Shown piece after piece: positions 1 through 8,443 of a stretch of 64,000 bases of DNA. Numbering within the stretch: position 1 is the first letter of the stretch; each line of letters opens with the position of its first letter. A program made the translations under genes and the position numbers. The notes under the pieces were generated by a model that was not told where the DNA came from, did not search any database, and saw nothing but the letters and a program-made list of their open reading frames with translations. Source of the DNA: Micromonospora sp. WMMD812 (lineage in GTDB: Bacteria > Actinomycetota > Actinomycetes > Mycobacteriales > Micromonosporaceae); NCBI RefSeq assembly GCF_027497215.1, contig NZ_CP114904.1, positions 4,362,001 to 4,426,000 of the forward strand. The letters are read 5' to 3'.

Positions 1-135
1 GCGCTGCTGCCGCACTACCCGCGAGCGACGTTCGCGGTGCTGGACGTCGCCGGGCACAACCTGCAGATCGAGCAGCCGGCCCTGTTCGACGCGCTGGTGT
101 CCGAGTGGCTCGACCGGGTCGCCGCCGAGGTCTGA
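1..135 (+). CDS. Alpha/beta hydrolase, C-terminal end only
   Basis: The frame is open from base 1 to a TGA at 133-135 and encodes the last 44 residues of a protein that begins outside the window. The sequence GHNLQIEQP followed by an amphipathic tail ending in a Leu-Asp-Arg helix is typical of the C-terminus of alpha/beta hydrolases, where the His of the GH motif is the catalytic histidine. Substrate cannot be inferred. The next gene is convergent, 41 bases away. Confidence 0.6.
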   Translation, partial: ALLPHYPRATFAVLDVAGHNLQIEQPALFDALVSEWLDRVAAEV

Positions 136-176
136 GCACACGACGAACGGGCACCGACACGGCGCCGCAGCCAGGG

Positions 177-737
177 TCAGGCGGCGGGTGTCCAGGCGTA
201 CTCGGCGAGCGGGGCGTCCAGCGGGGCGTCGACCAGGCGGTTGGCGAAGGTCGAGATGGTGTACGCGCCGACGCCCAGCACCACGTCGAGGGCGTTGCGC
301 TTGGCGAAGCCGGCCGCGAGGAACGCGCGCAGCTCGTCGTCCGGGACGTCGCCCCGATGGTCCAGCACCGCCAGCACGAACCGCCGGAGCGCCTCCAGCC
401 GGTGCGCGGGCAGCGGCGTGCCGGCGCGGAGCGCCTCGATCAACTCGGGCGCGGCGCCGCTCCGGTGCAGGACGCCGGTGTGCAGCGCCACGCAGACGTG
501 GCACTCGTTGCGGGTGGCGACGGTCAGCACCACCACCTCCCGCTCGATCGGGGCGAGCGCCGCGGCCTCGAAGAACCGGTTGACGGTGAGGAACCCCTTG
601 AGGGCCTCCGGCGACTCGGCCATCCGGGCGACCGCCACGGGCAGGTAGCCGAACTTCTGCCGTACGCCCTCCATGGTCGGGCGGACGGCGGCGGGCGCGG
701 TCTCGGACGTGTGGGTGGGGAAGTCGCGCTCGGGCAC
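177..737 (-). CDS. AhpD-like carboxymuconolactone decarboxylase-family protein
   Basis: A 186-residue protein with the AhpD signature ECHVCVALH: a CxxC pair followed by His, the redox centre of alkylhydroperoxidase-D-like proteins. The segment before it (VRQKFGYLPVAVARMAESPE) is typical of the N-terminal helices of this family. I chose GTG at 737 because the next in-frame ATG would remove conserved residues and upstream frames look non-coding. It is divergent from a MarR regulator across a gap holding two operator-like sites, so it is probably the regulator's target. Likely role is thiol-dependent peroxide or electrophile detoxification in the cytoplasm; the exact substrate is not visible. 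Confidence 0.8.
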   Translation of the reverse strand: MPERDFPTHTSETAPAAVRPTMEGVRQKFGYLPVAVARMAESPEALKGFLTVNRFFEAAALAPIEREVVVLTVATRNECHVCVALHTGVLHRSGAAPELIEALRAGTPLPAHRLEALRRFVLAVLDHRGDVPDDELRAFLAAGFAKRNALDVVLGVGAYTISTFANRLVDAPLDAPLAEYAWTPAA

Positions 738-806
738 GATGACCTGCTTTCCGTGGCGGGGCAGCGCCGGCCGGGGCCGGCGGGCGGGGGTGCTCGGCGT
801 ACGATC

Positions 807-842
807 GTCAACGTGGTTGACGAAATAGTAAACGTGGTTGTC
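807..842. promoter_or_regulatory. Paired MarR operator candidates
   Basis: GTCAACGTGGTTGAC at 807-821 is a perfect palindrome of 6-base arms around GTG. A degenerate copy, GTAAACGTGGTTGTC, lies at 828-842, exactly 21 bases (two helical turns) further on. Both lie between the divergent AhpD-like and MarR genes and reach the MarR start, so autoregulation plus control of the neighbour is the natural reading. Confidence 0.6.
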
Positions 843-846
843 GAAC

Positions 847-1323
847 GTGGCAAGCGCTGATCCCGAGCGGCCCGGCTTCCTGCTGCCCCTGCTCCTGCTG
901 GCCGGCTTCCGTACGCTCATCGACGACCTGCACACGGAGCTGGCGCGGCAGGGGCACAGCGAGCTGCGGCCGCTGCACGGCTTCGTGCTCCAGGCTGTCG
1001 GCGTCGACGGGACCACCGCGACCGAGCTGGGCCAGCGGCTGGGCATCTCCAAGCAGGCCGCCGGCAAGACGGTGGACCGGCTGGTCGAACTCGGCTACCT
1101 GGAGCGCGCCGACGACCCGCGCGACGCCCGACGAAAGCGTGTCCGGATGACCCCGCGCGGGCGCGACGGGCTACGCCGCTCGGCGGTCGTCTTCGACGAG
1201 CTGCGTGAGCGGTGGGTGGCCACGCTCGGCCCGGACCGGGTGGCCGCCATCGAGGACGACCTGCGCGCCGTCACCCCGGCCAACTGGTTCCGCCTCGACG
1301 TGCCGGGCTGGTTCGGAGTCTGA
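847..1323 (+). CDS. MarR-family transcriptional regulator
   Basis: A 158-residue winged-helix regulator. The HTH is visible in ATELGQRLGISKQAAGKTVD followed by the wing LERADDPRDARRKRVRMTPR, with the DxRxxR signature of MarR. I use GTG at 847; a TTG at 838 is in frame but lies inside the second operator copy. The gene is divergent from the AhpD-like gene. MarR proteins usually repress themselves and a neighbouring detoxification gene and release DNA on ligand binding or cysteine oxidation. This protein shows no cysteine in the part that aligns with the DNA-binding core, so a bound ligand is more likely than thiol oxidation. Confidence 0.85.
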   Translation: MASADPERPGFLLPLLLLAGFRTLIDDLHTELARQGHSELRPLHGFVLQAVGVDGTTATELGQRLGISKQAAGKTVDRLVELGYLERADDPRDARRKRVRMTPRGRDGLRRSAVVFDELRERWVATLGPDRVAAIEDDLRAVTPANWFRLDVPGWFGV

Positions 1324-1424
1324 CCGCTATGCGCACAGACCGGCGCGCCCGGTCAGGTTCGCCGGCCGGCGAGAAAACTCACCGACGCTGGCGCGCCGGA
1401 CCGGCCGGGGCGGAAGCTGGGGAC

Positions 1425-1637
1425 ATGTCGGACGTCTACGTGGTCGGGGACCCGGACGGCCTGTCGCCGCTGCTCGCCGAGGTGCGCGACGCGATCGCCC
1501 GGGAACTGCACGCCCAGCTCGCGCTGCGCGCCGAGCGGATCGAACTCGCCGACGTGCCCGAGGTCTCCTACCAGGTCACCCTGCGGGTCGACGAGCTGCT
1601 CCGGCAGCGCCGGCCACGGGTCGTTCAGTCACCCTGA
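1425..1637 (+). CDS. Small hypothetical protein
   Basis: A 70-residue acidic-to-neutral protein starting at an ATG preceded by the purine-rich stretch GGAAGCTGGGG. It has no membrane segment or cysteine pair. The middle is rich in Ala, Arg, Glu and Leu and should be helical. It lies alone between the MarR gene and the convergent ccsB. Codon third positions are strongly GC-biased as in real genes here. I do not recognise a family. Confidence 0.55.
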   Translation: MSDVYVVGDPDGLSPLLAEVRDAIARELHAQLALRAERIELADVPEVSYQVTLRVDELLRQRRPRVVQSP

Positions 1638-1732
1638 CAGCGGCGCGCAGGACCACGTCGGGCCGCCGGACGGCCGCCCGCCGCAGTTGTAGAACGACGT
1701 TTCTCATGGGCGCAGTCCGACAAGTCGCGTCG

Positions 1733-2719
1733 TCAGTCCAGGCCGCCGTACGAGTGCAGGCCGGTGAAGTAGATGTTCACGCCGAACAGGTTCATCAGCA
1801 TGGTGAGGAAGCCGAGCACGGCGATCCAGGTCGCCACGTTGCGCTTCACGCTCGGCGTGGCCCGCGCATGCAGGTAGCCGGCGTAGACCACCCAGGAGAT
1901 GAACGCCCAGGTCTCCTTCGGGTCCCAGCCCCACGGCCGCCCCCAGGCGGCCTCGGCCCAGATGGCGCCCGCGATCACCGCGAACGTGAAGACCGGGAAC
2001 GAGAAGGCGTGCAGCACGAAGGTCAGCCGCTCCAGCGCGGCCGCCGCCGGGAGCCGCTTGGCCAGCGTGTACGGGAAGCGGTTCCGTCCCTGCTCGTAGC
2101 CGTTGCGCATGAGGAAGGCCACCGCCGGCACCACACCGAGCAGGAAGATCCCGGAGGAGAAGACGATCGTCGACACGTGGATGACGAACCAGTACGAGTT
2201 GAGCGCAGGCACCAGCGGAACGACGGGCACGTAGAGCACCAGCTCGGCGGTGGCCAGCAGCAGCACCATCACCAGGGTGAGGAACAGCCCGAGCCGGCGC
2301 AGCGACGGCCGCTTGGCGAGCACCACGAGCCACGCGGCGGCGCCGATGAACGAGACCGTGAGCACGAACTCGTACATGTTGCCCCACGGCATCCGGTCGG
2401 CGGCGACGCCGCGGGTGACCAGGGCCGCGAGGTGCAGCAGGACGGCGACCGCGGTGACCCAGACGGCGACCCGGCCGCCCAGCCGGCCCCGATCGGCGGA
2501 CCGGTTCGCCGCGACGACCACCGGCGGCACCGGCGCGGCCGGGGCGGTGATCGTCCCGCCGGACGCGCCGACGCCCGCGCCGACCAGTTCCCGGGCGGGC
2601 GCGGCGGCGGTGGCCCGCGTCCGGGCATTGCCGAGCGCGTACTCGACGGCGTGGCTGATCATCGCGACGAGGTACGCCAGGATCGCGAACGTCACCAGCT
2701 GATCGGAGAGTGCGGACAT
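1733..2719 (-). CDS. ccsB: Cytochrome c biogenesis protein CcsB (CcsA/ResC family)
   Basis: A 328-residue polytopic membrane protein of system II cytochrome c maturation. With ResB it forms the synthase that exports heme and attaches it to apocytochrome CXXCH motifs on the outer face. The family hallmark is visible: a tryptophan-rich segment (WAEAAWGRPWGWDPKETWAF near residue 260), with hydrophobic helices and conserved His residues on either side. The stop of resB overlaps this ATG (TGATG), so the two are translationally coupled; a GTG three bases upstream is an alternative start. It is the last gene of the minus-strand run from hemL. Confidence 0.92.
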   Translation of the reverse strand: MSALSDQLVTFAILAYLVAMISHAVEYALGNARTRATAAAPARELVGAGVGASGGTITAPAAPVPPVVVAANRSADRGRLGGRVAVWVTAVAVLLHLAALVTRGVAADRMPWGNMYEFVLTVSFIGAAAWLVVLAKRPSLRRLGLFLTLVMVLLLATAELVLYVPVVPLVPALNSYWFVIHVSTIVFSSGIFLLGVVPAVAFLMRNGYEQGRNRFPYTLAKRLPAAAALERLTFVLHAFSFPVFTFAVIAGAIWAEAAWGRPWGWDPKETWAFISWVVYAGYLHARATPSVKRNVATWIAVLGFLTMLMNLFGVNIYFTGLHSYGGLD

Positions 2720-4380
2720 CACTCTGTCCCTTCCCGCGCCGCGGCCCGGTCGGTCCGTTCCGTGCCGGCCCGCTCGTCGTCCGGCCGCCCGTCACCGCTC
2801 ACCGCGGCGACGAGCTGCGCGAACTCGTCGGCGAACCCTGGATAGTCGGTGCGCGGCAACCCACCGACCTCGACCAAACTACTACCGCTCGTCGGAGTTG
2901 CGCTCCCGGGGGCCGCGGATCCGTCCGGCATCACCCGGAAGAAGACCCGGCGCCGCCGGCCGAACAGCGCCCCCATCAGCCCGAGGAGCAGCGTCCCGCA
3001 GCTCACCAGCAGCAGCGTCGACCCGGGGTCGTGCCGGACGCTGAGGGTGACGTAGCTCCTGGTGCCCAGGAACTCGACCGTGGTGCCGTCGTCCAGCTTC
3101 CAGGTCTCGCCCTGCTTGAGCACCTTCTCGCCGACCTGCTTCACCTTGCCCATCCGGACCTGCCGCTGGTCCAGCTCGTAGACCGAGCCGGGGATGCCGG
3201 CGTCCAGGCCGAGGTTGCCGCGGTAGGCGACCAGGTTGAGCGCGGGGTTGCGCTCGGTCGGGTACTGCGACCGCACGTACGGCGGAGAGTCCGGCGCCGT
3301 CGGCAGGTAGAGGCCGGTGAACGCCACCTGGAGGTCCGAGTCGCGCTTACCGGTCGCCGGGTCGACGTTGGCGTCCGGGAACGCCGCCAGGCCCTCGCTG
3401 GTCAGGCCCATGTCGCCGGTGGTGAGGAACGGCTCCGCGCTGACCTGGCTGCGCCCGTAGCGGTCGGTGTAGCGGATGACCGGGGCGTACCCGTGGCCGA
3501 GCAGGTAGACGCTGGCACCGTCCAGCCGCAGGGGCGAGTTCACCGAGAAGTCGGCGGTCCGGGTGGCCCGGCCGGGCTCCTCCACCGTCACCGTGGCGTT
3601 GAAGTACTCCGGCTGCCCCGACTCCAGGAACCGGGCCTGGAACTGGTCCAGGGTCAGGCAGAAGCCGGGCAGTCGAGCGCTGTCCACCCGCGGGCCCAGC
3701 TTCGCCTCGGCGTACTGCTGGCGGGTGTTGCAGAAGGCCTTCTCCTCACCGGCCACCAGCAGCCGGTTGCCGCTCCAGCCGAACCACGAGCCGAGCGCGA
3801 CGCCGATCAGCACGACCACCAGCGAGCTGTGGAAGAGCAGGTTGCCCGACTCCTTGAAGTAGCCCTTCTCGGCGGAGACCTCGTCGCCACGGACCGTCAC
3901 CCGCCAGCGCCGCCGGCGCAGCACCTCGGCGATCGCCGCCGCGCCCCCGGCCGGTGCGGCCAGCACCGCATGCTGGGGCAGCCGGTCCAGCCGCTTCGGC
4001 GCGGCCGGCGGCTTGGCCCGCAGCGCCCGAACGTGGTCGCGCAGCCGCGGCGTGATGCAGCCGATCAGCGAGATGAAGAGCAGCAGGTAGATCGCGGAGA
4101 ACCAGACCGAGCTGAAGACGTCGAAGCCGCCGATCTGGTCCAGCCGGGGAGCCAGGTCGGGGTGGTCGGCGAAGTACTCCCTGACCTTCTCCGGGCTGAT
4201 GTTCCGCTGCGGCAGCACCGAGCCGGGAATGGCCGCGACCGCGAGCAGGAACAGCAGCACCAGTGCCGTACGCATGCTGGTCAGCTGCCGCCAGGAATTG
4301 CGCAGCAGGGCCAGCACCCGGTTGGGGCGGCGCCGGGGCGCCTCCGCGGGCGTGGCCGGTCGCTCGTCCACGACGGTCAT
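2719..4380 (-). CDS. resB: Cytochrome c biogenesis protein ResB
   Basis: A 553-residue protein. Membrane helices follow an N-terminal cytoplasmic segment (near residues 35-55 and 90-115), another pair begins near residue 190 (LLFHSSLVVVLIGVALGSWF), a large extracytoplasmic domain follows, and a last helix precedes a charged tail. This is the ResB/Ccs1 layout, partner of CcsB in heme delivery to apocytochrome c. The ATG overlaps the stop of ccdA by one base (TGATG). The frame stays open upstream through ccdA but that part is out-of-frame shadow. Typical actinobacterial ResB proteins are of similar length. Confidence 0.9.
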   Translation of the reverse strand: MTVVDERPATPAEAPRRRPNRVLALLRNSWRQLTSMRTALVLLFLLAVAAIPGSVLPQRNISPEKVREYFADHPDLAPRLDQIGGFDVFSSVWFSAIYLLLFISLIGCITPRLRDHVRALRAKPPAAPKRLDRLPQHAVLAAPAGGAAAIAEVLRRRRWRVTVRGDEVSAEKGYFKESGNLLFHSSLVVVLIGVALGSWFGWSGNRLLVAGEEKAFCNTRQQYAEAKLGPRVDSARLPGFCLTLDQFQARFLESGQPEYFNATVTVEEPGRATRTADFSVNSPLRLDGASVYLLGHGYAPVIRYTDRYGRSQVSAEPFLTTGDMGLTSEGLAAFPDANVDPATGKRDSDLQVAFTGLYLPTAPDSPPYVRSQYPTERNPALNLVAYRGNLGLDAGIPGSVYELDQRQVRMGKVKQVGEKVLKQGETWKLDDGTTVEFLGTRSYVTLSVRHDPGSTLLLVSCGTLLLGLMGALFGRRRRVFFRVMPDGSAAPGSATPTSGSSLVEVGGLPRTDYPGFADEFAQLVAAVSGDGRPDDERAGTERTDRAAAREGTE

Positions 4381-5228
4381 CAGATGCTCACCTCGCCCAC
4401 TCCGACGGTGGTCTGCAGCCAGATCACGACGTTCGTCCAGCCACCGGTGACCAGCGCGAGGCCGATCAGGATCAGCAGGGCCCCGCCGACCCGGGTGACC
4501 CAGCGGCTGTTGCGCCGGATCGCGCGGAAGACCCCGAGCAGGCGCTCGAAGCCCAGCCCGAAGATGACGAACGGTATCCCCAGCCCGAGGCAGTACGCCA
4601 CGGCGAGCACCACCGCCCGGTCGATCTGCCCGCTGACGGTGGCCATTCCCGTCACGGCCGCCAGGGTGGGGCCGACGCACGGCACCCAACTCAGCGCGAA
4701 GACCGCGCCGAAGACCGGCGCCCCGAGCAAGCCGGCGGACGGGAGCCGGGAGATGCGGAACTCGCGCTCCATGCCGGGGATCAGGCCCACGAAGGCCAGC
4801 CCCAGCACGATGATCAGCGCGCCGATGACGATCTCCAGCGTCCGTTCGTACGTGAAGAAGACCTTCCCCACGCTCGCGAAGAGGATCGCGGTGGCGGTGA
4901 ACACGACGGTGAAGCCGGCGATGAAGAGCAGCGTCCCGGCGAGCACCCGGCCCTTCACCAGCGCGGTCGCGGCCCGGGCGCTCCGCTGGCGCAGCGCGAC
5001 GGCCGTGCCCCCGCTCGGCCCGTCGGCCGCCTCCGTCACCGGAGGCCCCGACCGGGCGCCGCGCCCCTCCAGGTCGGCGCCGGCCAGGCCGGTGACGTAC
5101 GACAGGTAGCCCGGCATCAGCGGCAGCACGCACGGCGACAGGAAGCTGACCAGCCCGGCGAGGGCGGCCGCGCCGATGGCGAGCAGCAGTGGGCCGTCGA
5201 GGGCGACCTGCCGGAACGTCTCGCCCAT
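4380..5228 (-). CDS. ccdA: CcdA-type thiol:disulfide transmembrane transporter
   Basis: A 282-residue DsbD-beta/CcdA protein with about six membrane helices that passes reducing electrons from cytoplasmic thioredoxin to extracytoplasmic thioredoxins, keeping apocytochrome c cysteines reduced. Visible motifs are SFLSPCVLPLMPGYLSY near residue 30 and ALSWVPCVGPTLAAV near residue 165; the two Pro-flanked cysteines form the redox pair. A Gly/Ala/Ser-rich linker after helix 1 is longer than usual. Start and stop both overlap the neighbours by one base, which fixes the ATG and implies one polycistronic mRNA with tlpA and resB. Confidence 0.92.
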   Translation of the reverse strand: MGETFRQVALDGPLLLAIGAAALAGLVSFLSPCVLPLMPGYLSYVTGLAGADLEGRGARSGPPVTEAADGPSGGTAVALRQRSARAATALVKGRVLAGTLLFIAGFTVVFTATAILFASVGKVFFTYERTLEIVIGALIIVLGLAFVGLIPGMEREFRISRLPSAGLLGAPVFGAVFALSWVPCVGPTLAAVTGMATVSGQIDRAVVLAVAYCLGLGIPFVIFGLGFERLLGVFRAIRRNSRWVTRVGGALLILIGLALVTGGWTNVVIWLQTTVGVGEVSI

Positions 5229-5800
5229 CAGCGGGAACCGGACGCGGGCTGCTCGGCGGCGATCTGCTCGACGATCGGTTGCAGGCCGTCCTGCTTGACC
5301 GCGGCGCGGATCACCGCGGCGATCCGGCCGTCCCGGTCGAGCACCACGGTGGCCGGGATCGTGTTCGGCGGGATGTCCAGAGCGAGCGCCAGGCGGCTCG
5401 GTGGGTCGAAGAGGCTCGGGTAGGTGACCCGGCCCTCCTCGAACGCGAGCGCCTTGTCCTTGTTGTCCTGCACGTTGATGCCGAGGAACGTCACGCCGGA
5501 GGCCTTGGTGGCCTGGTAGGTGGCCTCCAGGTCGTCCGCCTCGGCGCGGCACGGCGCGCACCAGGAGCCCCAGAAGTTGACCACGACGACCTGACCGCGG
5601 GCCTGGGAGACGTCGTAGCTGCCGCCGGTGAGCAGGTCACCGGCGATCTTCGGTGGCGCGGACCGCTGGTCCGGCGCGCACTCGATCACGCCCTCGGCGG
5701 AGGTGGCGCAGGTCTTCTCCTGGCTCTGCGACGTGCAACCGACCAGCGCCACCGCGGCGACGGCGGCGAGCAGACCGGCGGTCCACCTCCGGGTACGCAT
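5228..5800 (-). CDS. TlpA/ResA-like thioredoxin lipoprotein
   Basis: A 190-residue exported thioredoxin. The N-terminus is a lipoprotein signal (MRTRRWTAGLLAAVAAVALVG followed by the lipobox Cys). The thioredoxin fold contains WCAPC near residue 87 and the cis-Pro loop IPATVVLDRDG. It presumably receives electrons from CcdA and reduces apocytochrome c cysteines before ResB/CcsB attach heme. An extra Cys pair lies between the lipobox and the fold. It overlaps ccdA and the upstream phosphatase gene by one base each. Confidence 0.9.
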   Translation of the reverse strand: MRTRRWTAGLLAAVAAVALVGCTSQSQEKTCATSAEGVIECAPDQRSAPPKIAGDLLTGGSYDVSQARGQVVVVNFWGSWCAPCRAEADDLEATYQATKASGVTFLGINVQDNKDKALAFEEGRVTYPSLFDPPSRLALALDIPPNTIPATVVLDRDGRIAAVIRAAVKQDGLQPIVEQIAAEQPASGSR

Positions 5801-6447
5801 CAGGCCCCCTTGGCCGTCCGGGCGGTCGGCGACATCGCGATGAGGTGGGCGGCCGGCTCGGAGTAGCCGATGCCGACGACCTTGGCGCCGTCGAAGTGGA
5901 ACGAGGTGAGACTCGCCAGGCCGCACTGCCGCCGGCGCGGGTCGTGCCAGAGGCGCTTGCGCTCGACGTGCCGGCGCAGCGTCCAGATCGGCAGCTGGTG
6001 CGAGACGAGCACCGCCTCGCGCCCCTCGGCGGCGATCCGGGCGGCGTGCAGTGCGGCGAACATCCGCTCGGCGATCGCCCGGTAGGCCTCACCCCAGGAC
6101 GGGGTGACCGGGTCGCGCAGCACCCACCAGTTGCGCGGGTCGCGGAAGGAGCCGTCGCCCGGCGAGACCTTCTTGCCCTCGAACCAGTTGGCGCTCTCGA
6201 TCAGCCGCTCGTCCACCCCGACCGGCAGGCCGAACTGCCCGGCGATCGGCTCGGCGGTCTGCTGCGCGCGCTCCAGCGGGCTGGCCACCACGTGCACCAC
6301 ATCCCGCTCGGCGAGCCCCTGCGCGGCGGCCTTGGCCATCTGCACGCCGAGCTCGGAGAGGCGGAAACCGGGCAGCCGGCCGTAGAGGATCTTGTCCGGG
6401 TTGTGCACCTCGCCGTGCCGCAGCACGTGGACCACCGTCTTGCTCAC
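5800..6447 (-). CDS. Histidine phosphatase family protein
   Basis: A 215-residue phosphoglycerate-mutase-like phosphatase. The phospho-acceptor motif LRHGEV is at residues 9-14, the second arginine is in ASPLERAQQTAEPI, and the second catalytic histidine is in VLVSHQLPIW. The substrate is not evident. Close packing with hemL (5 bases) and overlap with tlpA place it in the heme/cytochrome operon, where this gene is commonly found in actinobacteria, but its job there is not known to me. Confidence 0.88.
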   Translation of the reverse strand: MSKTVVHVLRHGEVHNPDKILYGRLPGFRLSELGVQMAKAAAQGLAERDVVHVVASPLERAQQTAEPIAGQFGLPVGVDERLIESANWFEGKKVSPGDGSFRDPRNWWVLRDPVTPSWGEAYRAIAERMFAALHAARIAAEGREAVLVSHQLPIWTLRRHVERKRLWHDPRRRQCGLASLTSFHFDGAKVVGIGYSEPAAHLIAMSPTARTAKGA

Positions 6448-6452
6448 CGCGC

Positions 6453-7790
6453 CTACCCCCCGTTAGCCGCCGCTGCCGCCGCCCGCGCAGCCGAGGGCAG
6501 CGCGTCGGCGATCTGCTCCAGAGCGGCGTCGTCGAGCGCCGCCGACACGAACCACGACTCGAACGCGCTCGGCGGCAGGTACACGCCGGCGGCGAGCATC
6601 GCGTGGAAGAACGCCTTGAACGCCGGAACCTGCTGGGTCCGGGCGCTGTCGTAGTCGACCACGTCGGCGTCGGTGAAGAAGATCGAGAACATGCTGCCCG
6701 CGTACGACAGCCGGTGCGGGACGCCGGCGGCGGCGAGCGCGTCGGCGGCGAGCTTGCCCACGACGGCGGCCGTCTCGTCGAGGCGCTGGTAGAGCGCGTC
6801 GTCGGCGAGGCGCAGGGTGGCCAGGCCGGCGGCGCAGGCGAGCGGGTTCCCGGAGAGCGTGCCCGCCTGGTAGACCGGGCCGGCCGGGGCGAGTCGGGCC
6901 ATGATCTCCGCCCGCCCGCCGAAGGCCGCGGCGGGCAGGCCACCGCCCATGACCTTGCCGTACGTCCACAGGTCCGCGTCGGACGGGTCGAGGCCGTGCC
7001 AGCCGGAGCGGGAGACCCGGAACCCGGTCATGACCTCGTCGACGACGAGCAGGGCGCCGTACGCGTGCGCGAGCCGGGCCAGCGCCTGGTTGAACCCGTC
7101 GCGCGGGGCGACGACGCCCATGTTGCCGGCGGCGGCCTCGGTGATCACCGCGGCGATGTGCTGCCCCTCGGCGGCGAAGGCCTCCTCCACCGCGCGGAGG
7201 TCGTTGTACGGCAGCACGATCGTCTCGCTGGCCGCCGCGCCGGTGACCCCGGGCGAGTCGGGCAGGCCGAGGGTGGCCACCCCGGAGCCGGCGGCGGCGA
7301 GCAGGGCGTCCACGTGACCGTGGTAGCAGCCGGCGAACTTGATGATCTTGGAGCGGCCGGTGAAGCCCCGGGCCAGTCGGATCGCCGACATGGTGGCCTC
7401 AGTGCCGGAGTTGACCAGCCGGACCTGCTCGACCGGGGTGCGGTCGACGATCTCCGCGGCCAGCTCCACCTCGGCGGGGGTGGGGGTGCCGAAGCTGGTG
7501 CCCCGGGCGGCTGCGGCCTGCACGGCGGCGACCACCTCCGGGTGGGCGTGACCGAGGACCAGCGGGCCCCAGGAGCAGACCAGGTCCACATAACGCCGGT
7601 CGTCGGCGTCGTAGAGCCAGGGCCCCTCCCCCCGGACCATGAAGCGCGGGGTGCCGCCAACCGCGCGGAAGGCACGCACGGGGGAGTTCACCCCGCCCGG
7701 CACGATGGCGCGGGCGCGGTCGAAGAGGGCCTCGGAGGCCGGGGCGTCGGCCGGATAGCGGCCGGATCCGGCGGAATGGGTCTCGGTCAC
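6453..7790 (-). CDS. hemL: Glutamate-1-semialdehyde 2,1-aminomutase
   Basis: A 445-residue PLP enzyme that converts glutamate-1-semialdehyde to 5-aminolevulinate, the committed C5-pathway step to heme. Diagnostic features are [15 protein letters not shown] near residue 32, [32 protein letters not shown], and the PLP lysine in [11 protein letters not shown] near residue 280. GTG at 7790 is the start. CACAAT lies upstream at about a -10 position, and a four-codon ATG..TGA frame ends across the GTGA start, hinting at coupled initiation. It heads the run leading into cytochrome c maturation, tying heme supply to heme attachment. Confidence 0.95.
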   Translation of the reverse strand: MTETHSAGSGRYPADAPASEALFDRARAIVPGGVNSPVRAFRAVGGTPRFMVRGEGPWLYDADDRRYVDLVCSWGPLVLGHAHPEVVAAVQAAAARGTSFGTPTPAEVELAAEIVDRTPVEQVRLVNSGTEATMSAIRLARGFTGRSKIIKFAGCYHGHVDALLAAAGSGVATLGLPDSPGVTGAAASETIVLPYNDLRAVEEAFAAEGQHIAAVITEAAAGNMGVVAPRDGFNQALARLAHAYGALLVVDEVMTGFRVSRSGWHGLDPSDADLWTYGKVMGGGLPAAAFGGRAEIMARLAPAGPVYQAGTLSGNPLACAAGLATLRLADDALYQRLDETAAVVGKLAADALAAAGVPHRLSYAGSMFSIFFTDADVVDYDSARTQQVPAFKAFFHAMLAAGVYLPPSAFESWFVSAALDDAALEQIADALPSAARAAAAAANGG

Positions 7791-7916
7791 GATGCCGCCA
7801 TTGTGTCAGCGCCGGCGGATGCGACGGCAACGACCCCTGGCAGGGGTTACCCGGCTCACCCGGGCCGGAAGTGGATCTGGGTCGTGCCTCGACAGGCCGG
7901 GTCGACCGGATCGCGT

Positions 7917-7922
7917 TAGGCT
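7917..7922 (+). promoter_or_regulatory. -10 hexamer TAGGCT, leaderless layout
   Basis: TAGGCT ends six bases before the GTG at 7929. With this spacing transcription should begin at or next to the first base of the start codon, giving a leaderless mRNA. No Shine-Dalgarno-like purine run is present. Confidence 0.6.
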
Positions 7923-7928
7923 GACCGG

Positions 7929-8264
7929 GTGGATCGTGCCGAACTGTCCATCACGGTACACCGGACGGGCGACGAAGCTGTGCTGCGCCTGGCCGGTGAG
8001 ATCGACATGCTCACGGCCGCCCAGCTGTCGACCGTCGTGAACGAGGTGCTCACCGACCCGCCACCGCGGATCGTGCTCGACCTCGCCGGGGTCACGTTCT
8101 GCGACTCGCAGGGGCTGGGCACCCTGGTCGTGCTCAGCCGCAAGGCGAGCCACGCGCAGAGTCTCCTGGTTCTCACCCACGTGGGCGACTTCCTGCTCCG
8201 CGTGCTGGACATCACCGGGCTGCGCTCGGCCCTCATGATCCGCAACGACCAGACGGCCAGCTGA
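7929..8264 (+). CDS. STAS-domain anti-sigma factor antagonist
   Basis: A 111-residue single STAS domain of the SpoIIAA/RsbV type. The phospho-acceptor serine is in VTFCDSQGLGTLVVLSR near residue 57. Such proteins bind an RsbW-like kinase when unphosphorylated, freeing a sigma factor. No sigma or kinase gene is adjacent; the RsbW-GAF-PP2C protein at 13.5 kb is the nearest possible partner. It is divergent from hemL and likely expressed from a leaderless mRNA. Confidence 0.88.
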   Translation: MDRAELSITVHRTGDEAVLRLAGEIDMLTAAQLSTVVNEVLTDPPPRIVLDLAGVTFCDSQGLGTLVVLSRKASHAQSLLVLTHVGDFLLRVLDITGLRSALMIRNDQTAS

Positions 8265-8327
8265 GCCACCCAGCACCGCCCCCACCCTCCCCGCCCCCGC
8301 CCTTCCGGCCCCCGCCCTTCGGGCCCC

Positions 8328-8388
8328 GTTGATCATGAGGTTTACGGCACCGATTGCCGGATTTGGCGCCGCAAAGTTCATGATCAAC
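8328..8388. repeat. TGATCATGA-core hairpin repeat, copy 1
   Basis: Imperfect 21-base inverted repeat with outer arms GTTGATCATGA/TCATGATCAAC around a GC-rich loop. It lies in the gap between the convergent STAS and response-regulator genes, so it may act as a bidirectional terminator. A nearly identical outer stem occurs at 39822-39878, also between convergent genes. The rest of this gap (8265-8443) is C-rich then G-rich and holds no gene. Confidence 0.7.
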
Positions 8389-8443
8389 CGGGTGAGTGCC
8401 GGCGGGCGGGGCGGGTGGGCAGGGGGCTGGGTGGGTGGGGGGG

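Noticed and set aside
838..846. TTG 838 as the MarR start
   Set aside because: It lies inside the second operator copy; GTG 847 gives a normal family N-terminus.
1205..2845. Long plus-strand frame opposite ccsB
   Set aside because: It mirrors the third-position GC bias of the minus-strand gene, is very rich in Arg, Gly and His, and has no family motif.
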